Assembly: GCA_016763315.1 (NCBI GenBank)
Contig: JAESTZ010000096.1
Span: 1-64,000, forward strand
Direction of reading: 5' to 3'
DNA from: Robiginitomaculum sp.
GTDB lineage: Bacteria > Pseudomonadota > Alphaproteobacteria > Caulobacterales > Maricaulaceae
DNA: 64,000 bases
A program made the position numbers and the translations under genes. Position 1 is the first letter of the stretch. Every line of letters starts with the position of its first letter. Below, piece by piece: positions 7,440 to 16,067 of this stretch. The notes beneath the pieces are model-generated. The model was not told the origin of the DNA and searched no databases. It saw nothing but the letters and a program-made list of their open reading frames with translations.

Positions 7440-8951
7440 ATGAAATTTTTCGTTCTGATAACAATCCTATTTTTTTGCACTAATGCAGTTTTTGCCAAAG
7501 AAGATTTCTCAGCCATAGATGACTATGTTGAGCAGGTGAAAAAAGGTACGGATATGCCGTCCGGAACCGCCATTGCAATCGTAAAAAATGGTAAAATTAT
7601 CTATGAAGGCTATTTCGGTTTTGCGGATATTCAAGCCAAGAAACCGGTGGATGCCGATACGGCCTTTTATATCGCATCGACCACAAAACCGTTTTTTGCA
7701 TTATCAATGCTATTGATGGAACATAAAGGAGACATCAAAGACACGACCACTATGGCAGAGATGTTTCCAGACATTAAGTTCAGGAGATTTAAGCCGAAAA
7801 AGGTACAGTTGCAGAATTTAATGTCTCATACGGCTGGCATTAAAAATCCACTTTTCGTGGCAAATTTGGCCTATTTTGGATTACACGATAAAGCGCGGCG
7901 CCGTAAATCTGTGGCAGCCATTGTGTCTCGTAACAAAGGCAAGCTGGGCAAATTTGTTTACACCAATCTTGGTTATAATGTAGCCAGTGTTTGGGTTGAG
8001 GATACTTACAAGCAAGACTGGCAAAAGACCTTGGCAGAACTTGTCTTTGATCCCCTGAATATGAGCAGCACTTCTGCTTATATGAGCGAAATAAAAATGA
8101 AGGGCATTGAGGTTGCGCTGCCCTATTCTTTTTTCAGCGAGAACCCCAAGGAAGCGTTGTCTTTTCAGAAAAAGGACAGCACCATGCATGCCGCCGGCGG
8201 CATGGTTTCAACAGCAAGGGATGTGGCGCGATTTCTGATCGCCGAGCTGAATAATGGCATGGTTGATGGCAAACAGGTTTTTCCCCGTGCCGTGATAGAG
8301 AAATCTCAGCAACAACTGGCGACTAATAATTCCAAATATCGCAAATATCGTGATTTTGGTCGAGACGGTTATGCTTGGGGCTGGTTTATAGGCCCCTATA
8401 AAGACCAGGTAATGCTTCATCATTTTGGCGACATTGCAGGAACGCACGCACACTTATCTTTTATTCCCAAACGCAATATTGGCCTTGTTATCCTCAATAA
8501 TGAAAGCTGGGTCAGCGATGCCATGGCCAACACAATTGCAGATATCGCCTACAGTATTTTGCTCGATAAAGGCGATCCAGATGCACTTGTAAAACCGCGC
8601 GTGCAAAGCCTAGTAAGTGGCGTTACCAAGGTTTTGCAAAACAAGGCAAATGAAAAAGAACCCGTTGAAGAAATGAATTTATCACTAGATAAACCCAGTT
8701 ATGCCGGGACGTTCTATAACCCGCTGATTGGCAATGTTCGCGTAGAGCTAATCGGCGCAGATCAATATAAATTCACTTTGGGTGAACTGGATGCAATGGC
8801 AACAGGGCACAAAGACCGCAATGCAATGCATGTTGTGTTCGTTCCAAAGGTAAGAACGTTTGTTCCAGACGTATCTGTTAGATACGTTATAAAACGTGGA
8901 AAAGTCACGGGGTTCAGAATGTATCAGGCATTTTTCGAGAAGCTCAAATGA
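7440..8951 (+). CDS. Serine hydrolase of the beta-lactamase class C/PBP fold (S12)
   Basis: A 503-residue exported serine hydrolase. A signal peptide spans roughly residues 1-19 (ends AVFAKED). The three active-site elements of the S12 beta-lactamase family are present: STTK with nucleophile Ser80 and Lys83, YTN (Tyr general base, in FVYTNLGYN), and HFG in MLHHFGDIAGTHAH replacing the KTG triad. A C-terminal lipocalin-like or beta-rich extension of about 120 residues follows. Start at 7440 with GTGGGG upstream; a GTG 24 bases earlier would put charged residues before the signal. Such proteins are usually esterases, D-aminopeptidases or carboxypeptidases rather than true beta-lactamases. Confidence 0.88.
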   Translation: MKFFVLITILFFCTNAVFAKEDFSAIDDYVEQVKKGTDMPSGTAIAIVKNGKIIYEGYFGFADIQAKKPVDADTAFYIASTTKPFFALSMLLMEHKGDIKDTTTMAEMFPDIKFRRFKPKKVQLQNLMSHTAGIKNPLFVANLAYFGLHDKARRRKSVAAIVSRNKGKLGKFVYTNLGYNVASVWVEDTYKQDWQKTLAELVFDPLNMSSTSAYMSEIKMKGIEVALPYSFFSENPKEALSFQKKDSTMHAAGGMVSTARDVARFLIAELNNGMVDGKQVFPRAVIEKSQQQLATNNSKYRKYRDFGRDGYAWGWFIGPYKDQVMLHHFGDIAGTHAHLSFIPKRNIGLVILNNESWVSDAMANTIADIAYSILLDKGDPDALVKPRVQSLVSGVTKVLQNKANEKEPVEEMNLSLDKPSYAGTFYNPLIGNVRVELIGADQYKFTLGELDAMATGHKDRNAMHVVFVPKVRTFVPDVSVRYVIKRGKVTGFRMYQAFFEKLK

Positions 8952-8981
8952 TTTAATCTTGCATTTCTAAATCTGGTTAAA

Positions 8982-10181
8982 TTACTGTGTTGCTTGGCAG
9001 TCAGGGTCAAGACCTCTGGTGACCTGTACAACTGTATTGCCGGGAAGTATTTTGCGACAGACTTTCATTCCCATGTATTTCCCGTTTTTTGCCCAATATC
9101 CACCACCAAAAGCGGTTACTGTATCGGCTTTGATCTTGCGTAATGTGTTTGGCATAAAATCACAGGCCATTTGTTTGGTTTTCGCAACGTAAAGGCACAA
9201 AATACCGCCACTTCGATTACGTAGATGAATATCAGCCATAGGGGTGGCGGGTGCTGCCACTGTTGGTTCAGGCGATGTTCTAAGTTGTGGTATGACAGTG
9301 GTTTTCGGCTCTGTTAGTGGCACAGCGTTTTTGGCTGGGAAAACTTGCTCGACATTTTGCATTTGTGCTTGCTTGGCGCGTATTTCTGCCATGATTACCT
9401 GATGCCGCGTTTGATAGCTGGTTAATTCCTCAGGGTTAAGTGCGATGCAACCTGCTTGTTGTAGCTTTATGGTTGCATTGTAAATGTCTAATAGCCGCGG
9501 CGGATAACCGTTAACTCCGGGTATTGCTAGCTTTTTTTGCTGTATTACCTTCTGGCGTAAATCTGTATAGGCCGGGTCGGAAACCGGAGTTGCCGCTAAT
9601 TGCCGGATTGCGGCTTCAAATTCGGTAATCAGATTATCATACTTCTCAGACCAGTTGCGGCCACGGGTGTCGGCTGCTTTGGCCTGTGAGTTTAATTTCT
9701 CACAGGAAATAGCCTTTTGGTATCTAATACGCCAGTCAACAGGTACTTGCGAGAGTATCTGTTGGCTATTATCAAGCCTGGCAACGGATTGTTTGTATTC
9801 AGTTTCGATGGCGGCAATATCCGATTGCATACAGCCCATAGAGATAAAATTCTTGTTGAACTCGAATAAACCGCCAAGTGCTGTTTTAGTCTTCTCGCCA
9901 GCTTCGATCAGTTGGTTGCGAGATGTTAGAACGTCACTCCAAGGCTTGTCTAAATCAGTTTTGTTAGTAAAGGCGGTATCAGAAATTTTTATTCTTTGAT
10001 TATACTCCAAAGCCAGTTGGTCATAGCTTGCTATTGATTTGTTTAGTGCATCAATTTTGGAAGTTCCTATAAAATTCATGCTGGTGCAATCGGCCATTGC
10101 TGGAATGGCAAAAGCACTGGCAATTACTACAAAGAGCCAAAATTTCCCGTGATTTGTTTTGCGCCGTTTGATGCTATGCAT
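8982..10181 (-). CDS. Exported coiled-coil-type protein of unknown function
   Basis: A 399-residue protein I do not recognise. A basic start (MHSIKRRK) and hydrophobic segment ending IPAMADC form a signal peptide. Residues about 30-270 are Gln/Lys/Leu/Ala-rich and helical, likely coiled coil, with scattered cysteines. A Pro/Ala/Thr linker follows, then a compact C-terminal domain of about 85 residues with four cysteines (ILCLYV, MACDF, MKVCRK, DPDCQ) and aromatic glycine motifs (GGGYWAKNGKYMGM), suggesting an extracytoplasmic disulfide-bonded domain. The start at 10181 follows a purine-rich AACGGGA. It lies six bases downstream of tdk on the same strand, so the two may be one transcript, although no functional tie is obvious. 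Confidence 0.7.
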   Translation of the reverse strand: MHSIKRRKTNHGKFWLFVVIASAFAIPAMADCTSMNFIGTSKIDALNKSIASYDQLALEYNQRIKISDTAFTNKTDLDKPWSDVLTSRNQLIEAGEKTKTALGGLFEFNKNFISMGCMQSDIAAIETEYKQSVARLDNSQQILSQVPVDWRIRYQKAISCEKLNSQAKAADTRGRNWSEKYDNLITEFEAAIRQLAATPVSDPAYTDLRQKVIQQKKLAIPGVNGYPPRLLDIYNATIKLQQAGCIALNPEELTSYQTRHQVIMAEIRAKQAQMQNVEQVFPAKNAVPLTEPKTTVIPQLRTSPEPTVAAPATPMADIHLRNRSGGILCLYVAKTKQMACDFMPNTLRKIKADTVTAFGGGYWAKNGKYMGMKVCRKILPGNTVVQVTRGLDPDCQATQ

Positions 10182-10186
10182 TCCCG

Positions 10187-10765
10187 TTACCTTACCTCTC
10201 TGTCCGACCAATGATTGCGGCATAACGAAGTGTAACTCTCATTACCGCCGATATGTACCTGCTCACCATGTTCAATCGGTTTACCGTGTTCATCAAGTCG
10301 CAACACCATAGTTGCTTTTTTCCCGCACCAGCAAATAGTTCTGATCTCTCGCAAGGTATCAGCAATGCTCAATAATGCGGCGCTGCCGGGAAACAGTTTA
10401 CCTTGAAAGTCAGTGCGTAGGCCATAACACATAACCGGAATATTTAAATCATCAACCGCTTTGGCTAAATCCCATACTTGTTGCTCGGTTAGGAATTGCG
10501 CTTCATCAATCAGTACGCAATGTAATGGCTGTTTTTGGATAGCTTCTTGTAATAAAGATAACAGATCGGTTTTCGGACAAAAGGTATCCGCATCTGCATG
10601 AACACCGATTCGAGAAGCAACCCGACCACTGCCCGAAAGGTTATCGAGCTTTGCGGTAAGAATCAAAGTCCGCATACCGCGTTCCTGATAGTTATATGAG
10701 GCTTGTAGTAATACAGTGGATTTTCCAGCGTTCATCGCTGCATAACTAAAATAAAGTTTGGCCAA
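10187..10765 (-). CDS. tdk: Thymidine kinase
   Basis: A 192-residue type II thymidine kinase, phosphorylating thymidine to dTMP with ATP in the salvage pathway. It shows the P-loop [11 protein letters not shown] (Gly14-Lys15-Ser16), the LIDEAQFL Walker B/catalytic glutamate, the lasso-domain zinc cysteines CWC and CRNH, and GGNESY for thymidine binding. The start is a TTG at 10765, giving the family N-terminus MAKLYF with AAGGA seven bases upstream; upstream in-frame ATG codons would add 24 residues foreign to the family. The gene is divergent from the arginine operon, with 134 bases between the starts. Confidence 0.95.
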   Translation of the reverse strand: MAKLYFSYAAMNAGKSTVLLQASYNYQERGMRTLILTAKLDNLSGSGRVASRIGVHADADTFCPKTDLLSLLQEAIQKQPLHCVLIDEAQFLTEQQVWDLAKAVDDLNIPVMCYGLRTDFQGKLFPGSAALLSIADTLREIRTICWCGKKATMVLRLDEHGKPIEHGEQVHIGGNESYTSLCRNHWSDREVR

Positions 10766-10899
10766 AATCGTTCCTTGTCTAATAGGTGTGATGTTGAAAT
10801 TTGGCTTTTTTGTGCAAGTAAATGAAGTTGATTGCAAGTTTTACATTGAAACAATTGTCGCCATCAGTCAAAACTATTTGCAACAGACTGGATTTTATC

Positions 10900-11985
10900 A
10901 TGAATGAAACACTTGAGCTCATTTTGGATCGCCTGGAAAAGCTGGTAGCAGTCGATACCCGTAATCCTCCGCGCGATATGGACGCTTCGCACCCGATCGT
11001 TTCGGTGCTTAGCAGCGGCTTTGCCGATGCTGACCTGCGGGTTACCGATTTGGGTGAGGGATGTGTGCAGATATTGTTACAACGGGGTCGTCCAAAGACA
11101 TTGATCAACGTACATGTTGATACAGTTCCATGTGCCGATGGCTGGACTAATTCGCCGTTTGATCTGCACCGTACCGAAGATCGGGTTTATGGCCTTGGTG
11201 CTTGTGACATTAAAGGTGCTGCTGCTGCTGCGATTATTGCGGCGCAGGCACAGGATCATGATTTTGCATTATTGTTCACCACCGACGAAGAAAACGGCAA
11301 AGGCAAGTGTGTCGAAGATTTTGCTTCGCAGGATCATAGTTTTTCCCAAGTGATAGTTTGTGAGCCAACCAATTCACAAGCAATATTTTCCCATCGCGGG
11401 TTAGGAGCATTTGAAGTTAGCTTTGCCGGTACCAGCATGCACTCCTCGCAATGGGACGCACTAGAAGCATCAGCTATTCACAGGGCAGCCAATTGGATAG
11501 CGGCAGCAGTTAAATATGCCGACGAGAAACGCCAAGGCGGCGGTGTGTTGCCGGGTATCTGTTTTAATACCGGTCACATAGAAGGTGGCATCAAGCCAAA
11601 TATCTGCGCCCCTGAGTGTCAGTTGAATTTCGGAATTAGGCCCGGCCCGAATTTTGTATTGGAAACCGTGGCGGCAGAACTAAAAGCCTTGGTGCCAGAA
11701 GATCATTTTACCAAGTTTGAAGCGACTTACGGCAGTCCGGCACTAAACATGTCAGCGAACGAGTTGGCTATAGCCGAAGCGTTGGCCAAAAAATTGGGTA
11801 TTGTATCAGGATATCCGGTGAATTTTTGGACAGAGGCGGCGCTGTTTACCGAAGCAGGAGTTCCGGCATTTGTATTTGGCCCCGGAGATATAGCACAAGC
11901 CCATGCTGTCGATGAATGGGTGAGTTATGAGCAGTTATTAAAGGCGCATTCAGTATTTACCAAGGTGTTCGAGTTAAATGACTAA
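10900..11985 (+). CDS. argE: N-acetylcitrulline/N-acetylornithine deacetylase (M20)
   Basis: A 361-residue zinc metallohydrolase of the M20 family that removes the acetyl group in arginine synthesis. Motifs: metal His and Asp in NVHVDTVP, bridging Asp in YGLGACDIKGAAAA, the TTDEENG catalytic/metal glutamates, CEPT, and a C-terminal FWTEAALF...GPGDIAQAHAVDEWV. From memory, this last stretch closely matches the Xanthomonas acetylcitrulline deacetylase (ArgE'), more than Escherichia coli ArgE. Its partner argB is the kinase/synthase fusion also found in Xanthomonas. The start at ATG 10900 is best aligned with relatives; no strong ribosome binding site is visible. It overlaps argB by 8 bases. Confidence 0.9.
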   Translation: MNETLELILDRLEKLVAVDTRNPPRDMDASHPIVSVLSSGFADADLRVTDLGEGCVQILLQRGRPKTLINVHVDTVPCADGWTNSPFDLHRTEDRVYGLGACDIKGAAAAAIIAAQAQDHDFALLFTTDEENGKGKCVEDFASQDHSFSQVIVCEPTNSQAIFSHRGLGAFEVSFAGTSMHSSQWDALEASAIHRAANWIAAAVKYADEKRQGGGVLPGICFNTGHIEGGIKPNICAPECQLNFGIRPGPNFVLETVAAELKALVPEDHFTKFEATYGSPALNMSANELAIAEALAKKLGIVSGYPVNFWTEAALFTEAGVPAFVFGPGDIAQAHAVDEWVSYEQLLKAHSVFTKVFELND

Positions 11986-13315
11986 GCAACAGAACAACTC
12001 TCACGAAACTAGGCAAGTGGTTCGTGAATTGCTCGGAGCCATGACCGAAGGCCGTGAGGTGCGCGCTTGGTTAAAGCAGTTCGGAAAACTGGAGCGTAGC
12101 CGGTTTGCGGTCATTAAAATTGGTGGCGGAACCTTGCATTATGAATTGCCAACGATTTGTTCGGCTTTGGCTTTTTTGCAGAAACTTGGGCTGTGTCCGG
12201 TAATTGTCCACGGCGGTGGGCAGCAGATCGACGATGCTTTGCGATTAGCAGACATTGAAACTCCACGCTTAGACGGTTTGCGGGTAACAAGTGATCAGGC
12301 AATGCCGGTAATAGCTTCTGCTTTGCGTGAGACTAGCTTGCGATTTATTTCAGCACTTAATGCAAATGGTGCCAAAGCCTGCTTTTATCCGGCGACAAAT
12401 GTGGTTGCAAAATTGCTTGATGAGGAGAAGTTCGGAAGGGTGGGAAGCCCGACAAGTATTGATTTTGCGGCAATAGATGCAATAACCAAGCGTGGTGAAT
12501 TGCCAATATTGACCAGTGTTGCGATTGGCAATGACGGTCGTGAAGTAAATGTCAATGCCGATGCTTTGGTGCGTGAATTAGCGATTGGCTTAAGGCCACA
12601 GAAAATTATTTTTCTTACCCCGACCGGCGCAATACTCGACGAGAATAATCAACGTATCTCGGTGGTTCATCTAAAAAGTGAATATGAAACCATGATGCGC
12701 CAAGACTGGTTAGTCGGCGGCATGAAACTAAAACTGCAACAGATCAATGATATGTTGACTGAATTACCATTAACGACTTCGGCGGCGATAACCCGTCCGG
12801 ATATGTTGATCAAGGAATTATTCACCCATAGCGGTTCGGGAACTTTGATCCGTAAGGGTGAAAATATTGAAATTTGCCGTGAAATATCAAAACTTGATTT
12901 ATCTCTAACTGAAAAACTTATTGAGCGCGCGTTTGAGCGGGACTTAGGCGCAAGCTATTGGGATAATATAGATTTCGAATTTGCAATCACCAGCGATAGT
13001 AATCGGGCTTTGGCTTTGGTGGTCAAGCAAAACGGACAATTATATCTTGATAAATTTGCAGTTCTTGACGACGCGCGTGGTGAAGGTCTCGGGGCAGCTG
13101 TTTGGCGAGATCTACGGACATTTGCGCCTAATTTGTTTTGGCGCTCGCGAGTTGGCAATCCGGTCAACCAGTTTTATTTTTCAGAAGCTGATGGAAACGT
13201 CAAGATCGGCGATTGGCAAGTGTTTTGGATCGGTGATGTTAAGTGGCCTGACTTACAGCAACATTTGCAACATATTGCTGATTTGCCCGATAGTTTTGTG
13301 AGCGATCAATCATGA
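11978..13315 (+). CDS. argB: Bifunctional N-acetylglutamate kinase / N-acetylglutamate synthase
   Basis: A 445-residue fusion. Residues about 1-290 are an amino-acid-kinase domain (FAVIKIGGGTLHYELP with the catalytic Lys, VIVHGGGQQIDDA, NVNADALVRELAI, GGMKLKLQQI) that phosphorylates N-acetylglutamate. Residues about 300-440 are a GNAT acetyltransferase domain of the vertebrate-like NAT type (LDKFAVLDDARGEGLGAAVW, FWRSRVGNPVNQFYF, GDWQVFWIG), making N-acetylglutamate from glutamate and acetyl-CoA. This architecture is the NAGS/K enzyme characterised from Maricaulis maris and Xanthomonas campestris. The protein probably supplies both first steps of arginine synthesis and is arginine-inhibited in the family. 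Translationally coupled at both ends (8-base overlap with argE, 4-base overlap with argC). Confidence 0.95.
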   Translation: MTKQQNNSHETRQVVRELLGAMTEGREVRAWLKQFGKLERSRFAVIKIGGGTLHYELPTICSALAFLQKLGLCPVIVHGGGQQIDDALRLADIETPRLDGLRVTSDQAMPVIASALRETSLRFISALNANGAKACFYPATNVVAKLLDEEKFGRVGSPTSIDFAAIDAITKRGELPILTSVAIGNDGREVNVNADALVRELAIGLRPQKIIFLTPTGAILDENNQRISVVHLKSEYETMMRQDWLVGGMKLKLQQINDMLTELPLTTSAAITRPDMLIKELFTHSGSGTLIRKGENIEICREISKLDLSLTEKLIERAFERDLGASYWDNIDFEFAITSDSNRALALVVKQNGQLYLDKFAVLDDARGEGLGAAVWRDLRTFAPNLFWRSRVGNPVNQFYFSEADGNVKIGDWQVFWIGDVKWPDLQQHLQHIADLPDSFVSDQS

Positions 13316-14223
13316 GTAAACTGCGCATAGGTCTTATTGGCGGGCGTGGATATGTTGGCGGCGAATTGATCCGCTTGCTTGTTGAGCATGATGCAATGCA
13401 ACTGGTATTTGCTTCATCATCTAGCAAAGCCGGTTCACCAATATCCGGTACCGCTCTGGAGTTTATTTCATTACAGCCGGAACAGCTGGATCAACACCAA
13501 GATATAGATGCTTTGGTGCTGGCTTTACCTAATGGTAAGGCTAAGTACTGGGTTAAAGCTATCGAGGCTAGCGGACGGGATATTTGTGTGCTGGATATAA
13601 GTGCTGATTACCGGTTTGATGATGATTGGGTTTATGGACTGGCCGAAATCAACAAAGATCGTCTGTTAGGTGCAAAACGTATCTCCAACCCCGGTTGTTA
13701 CGCTACTGCGGCGCAATTGGCACTGTACCCGTTGCGGCATTTGCTTGAGGGTGCGCCAATGGTTTTTGGAGTATCAGGCTATTCTGGAGCCGGTGCCACA
13801 CCAAGTCCGAAAAATGATCCCTTAAACCTGAAGGATAATTTATTGCCGTATTCACTTTGCGGCCATATTCACGAGCGCGAAATTGGCTTTCACCTAAAGC
13901 AAGATGTGCATTTTTCTCCGCATGTGGCGGCTTTTTTTCGTGGCATTTCTATGACTATTCACATGAACTTCAAACATGATGTAAGCGTCGAGAAAGTGAA
14001 TGAAACCCTTAGTGGTTTTTATCAATCATCACCGCTGATTCAGGTGGATAGTGAAATCCCAAATGTGCGAATGGTGGTTAATACTCCGATGGTCAGGGTA
14101 GGTGGGTTTTCGATAAATGAAAGTAAACGCCATGGCGTAATTGTTGTGGTGCTGGATAATCTATTAAAAGGTGCAGCCTCGCAGGTTATGCAAAACTTGG
14201 AATTGGCTCTGGAAGTTAATTAG
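13312..14223 (+). CDS. argC: N-acetyl-gamma-glutamyl-phosphate reductase
   Basis: A 303-residue NADPH-dependent reductase that makes N-acetylglutamate semialdehyde, the third step of arginine synthesis. The N-terminal Rossmann motif is GLIGGRGYVGGELIRLL, and the active-site cysteine lies in SNPGCYATAAQLALYPL. VSGYSGAGATPSPKNDP and the C-terminal histidine region HMNF also fit. The length is at the short end for the family (300-350). Start ATG overlaps the argB stop in ATGA. It is the last gene of the argE-argB-argC operon; argJ, argD and the carbamoyltransferase are not in the window. Confidence 0.96.
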   Translation: MSKLRIGLIGGRGYVGGELIRLLVEHDAMQLVFASSSSKAGSPISGTALEFISLQPEQLDQHQDIDALVLALPNGKAKYWVKAIEASGRDICVLDISADYRFDDDWVYGLAEINKDRLLGAKRISNPGCYATAAQLALYPLRHLLEGAPMVFGVSGYSGAGATPSPKNDPLNLKDNLLPYSLCGHIHEREIGFHLKQDVHFSPHVAAFFRGISMTIHMNFKHDVSVEKVNETLSGFYQSSPLIQVDSEIPNVRMVVNTPMVRVGGFSINESKRHGVIVVVLDNLLKGAASQVMQNLELALEVN

Positions 14224-14357
14224 CGGTTATATAGGAAAAGTACCGAAAATAGATTGTTTGCCAAGATGACAAGGCGATGCGGAAAAGCTAGTGTATTGCT
14301 TAATGACCTTCAAAAGTGCCAATAGAGTATCTGGTCAAATATACAAAGGGGATATTG

Positions 14358-16043
14358 ATGGTTAAAAAATCAGCGGAGCAAGCCGGAAAAGAGGCAATGG
14401 ATCATCCATCAACGATGAGTTCATTGGTCGGCTTGTCCAAAGAAGAGATGATAACTGCAATCGGTGGCTTGTTACGGTCAACATTAAGTAGCCCAATGAT
14501 TACTGCTCGCCATATCGGTAACCTCGGCAAAGAAACCATAAAAATTGTTCGCGGCCAGTCAGAGCTGGAGCCTCACCCCAAAGATCGCCGATTTAAGGAT
14601 CCTGTATGGAAATCCAATCCGTTTTATCGTGCTGGCCTGCAATACTGGATGGCATGGGGTAATTCGGTTGATGAGTGGGCAGCTGATTTACGAATGGGTG
14701 AGCTGGAACGCGCCAGAGCAAGATTCATTTTAGGCATGGTTACTGATGCCTTGGCTCCAACCAATACATTAATTGGCAACCCTGCGGCAATGAAGCAGGC
14801 TTATGCAACCGGTGGAGCATCGTTGTTACGCGGATTAAAAAATGCCTATACGGATATTACTACTAATGGCGGCATGCCAAGTCAGGTTGATACGCGCCCG
14901 TTTGAGGTTGGCAAAAACCTGGCGACATCAAAAGGTGCAGTAGTGTTTAGGAACGAGTTGCTGGAATTGATACAATATCAACCGACAACGCCTGATGTTC
15001 ATAAAGTTCCTCTTTTGCAAATTCCTCCGCAAATCAACAAATTTTATGTGGCAGACCTGACGCCGGATAAAAGTATTGTGCAGTATTTATTGTCACAAGG
15101 TATTCAGTTGTTTGTCATATCGTGGCGCAACCCGACCAGACAGCACTCCGGTTGGGGGCTGGCGCAATATGTTGAGGCAATCGAAGAGGCCTCAAGCGCA
15201 GCGATGAAAATCACTAGACAAAAGAAGATCAATATTACTGCTGCTTGTTCTGGCGGAATTACTGCATCATGTTTTGTTAGCGCAATGGAAGCAAAAAAAG
15301 ACAAAAGAGTAAACTCTTTTACCTTGCAGGTCTGTGTGCTTGATCCCAATCCCAGGGATTCCGAAGTCGGTGTTTTTGTTTCCGAACGCGGAATAGAGAT
15401 CGCCAGAAAGGCATCTAAGCGCAAAGGCATATTAGAAGGCGATGAATTGGCCAAGGTCTTTGCTTGGTTGCGGCCAAACGATCTTATCTGGAATTATGTG
15501 GTTAATAATTATCTGTTGGGTGAAGATCCGCCGCCTTATGATGTTCTATTTTGGAATAATGACACGACTAATTTACCGGCTGCCTTGCATTCCGATTATC
15601 TGGATATTTATCACGTAAAGCCGTTTGTAACCGAGGGTGGAGTTGATTTTGCCGGGCATAATCTTGATATGAAGCAGGTAAAACAAGATTTGTTTATTGT
15701 CGCCGGAACTACGGACCATATTACCCCGTGGAAAGCCTGTTACAGAACAACCGACATGATGGGCAGTGATAATATCACCTTTGTGCTTTCTAACTCCGGT
15801 CATATACAATCGCTTATTAATCCTCCGGGTAATCCTAAGGCCAGTTATTTTACCGCTGATAAGATGCCTGAAAATGCTGACGAGTGGCTGGCCGGTGCCG
15901 AGCAACAAGCCGGATCTTGGTGGCCAGAGTGGGGCAAGTGGTTGACTGAACGCTCTGGCGAGAGCAAAAAAGCTCCGGTGAAGTTGGGTAATAAAGCTTA
16001 TCCGCCATTGTTGGAAGCGCCCGGCTCCTATGTGTTTGAGTAA
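14358..16043 (+). CDS. phaC: Polyhydroxyalkanoate synthase
   Basis: A 561-residue PHA synthase that polymerises (R)-3-hydroxyacyl-CoA into storage granules. The alpha/beta-hydrolase core holds the nucleophile Cys297 in the lipase-like box AACSGG, the Asp in AGTTDHITPWK and the His in SNSGHIQSL. The family N-terminal phrase DRRFKDPVWKSNPFYRAGLQ is present. The box (C-S-G-G, like Pseudomonas C-A-G-G) and the position of the cysteine point to a class II-like (medium-chain) enzyme rather than the usual class I enzyme of alphaproteobacteria; this is inference. Start ATG 14358 is preceded by AAGGGG; an ATG 42 bases upstream is less likely. The depolymerase gene follows 24 bases later. Confidence 0.92.
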   Translation: MVKKSAEQAGKEAMDHPSTMSSLVGLSKEEMITAIGGLLRSTLSSPMITARHIGNLGKETIKIVRGQSELEPHPKDRRFKDPVWKSNPFYRAGLQYWMAWGNSVDEWAADLRMGELERARARFILGMVTDALAPTNTLIGNPAAMKQAYATGGASLLRGLKNAYTDITTNGGMPSQVDTRPFEVGKNLATSKGAVVFRNELLELIQYQPTTPDVHKVPLLQIPPQINKFYVADLTPDKSIVQYLLSQGIQLFVISWRNPTRQHSGWGLAQYVEAIEEASSAAMKITRQKKINITAACSGGITASCFVSAMEAKKDKRVNSFTLQVCVLDPNPRDSEVGVFVSERGIEIARKASKRKGILEGDELAKVFAWLRPNDLIWNYVVNNYLLGEDPPPYDVLFWNNDTTNLPAALHSDYLDIYHVKPFVTEGGVDFAGHNLDMKQVKQDLFIVAGTTDHITPWKACYRTTDMMGSDNITFVLSNSGHIQSLINPPGNPKASYFTADKMPENADEWLAGAEQQAGSWWPEWGKWLTERSGESKKAPVKLGNKAYPPLLEAPGSYVFE

Positions 16044-16067
16044 TAGTAAAACAGGAAATATCTGCCA

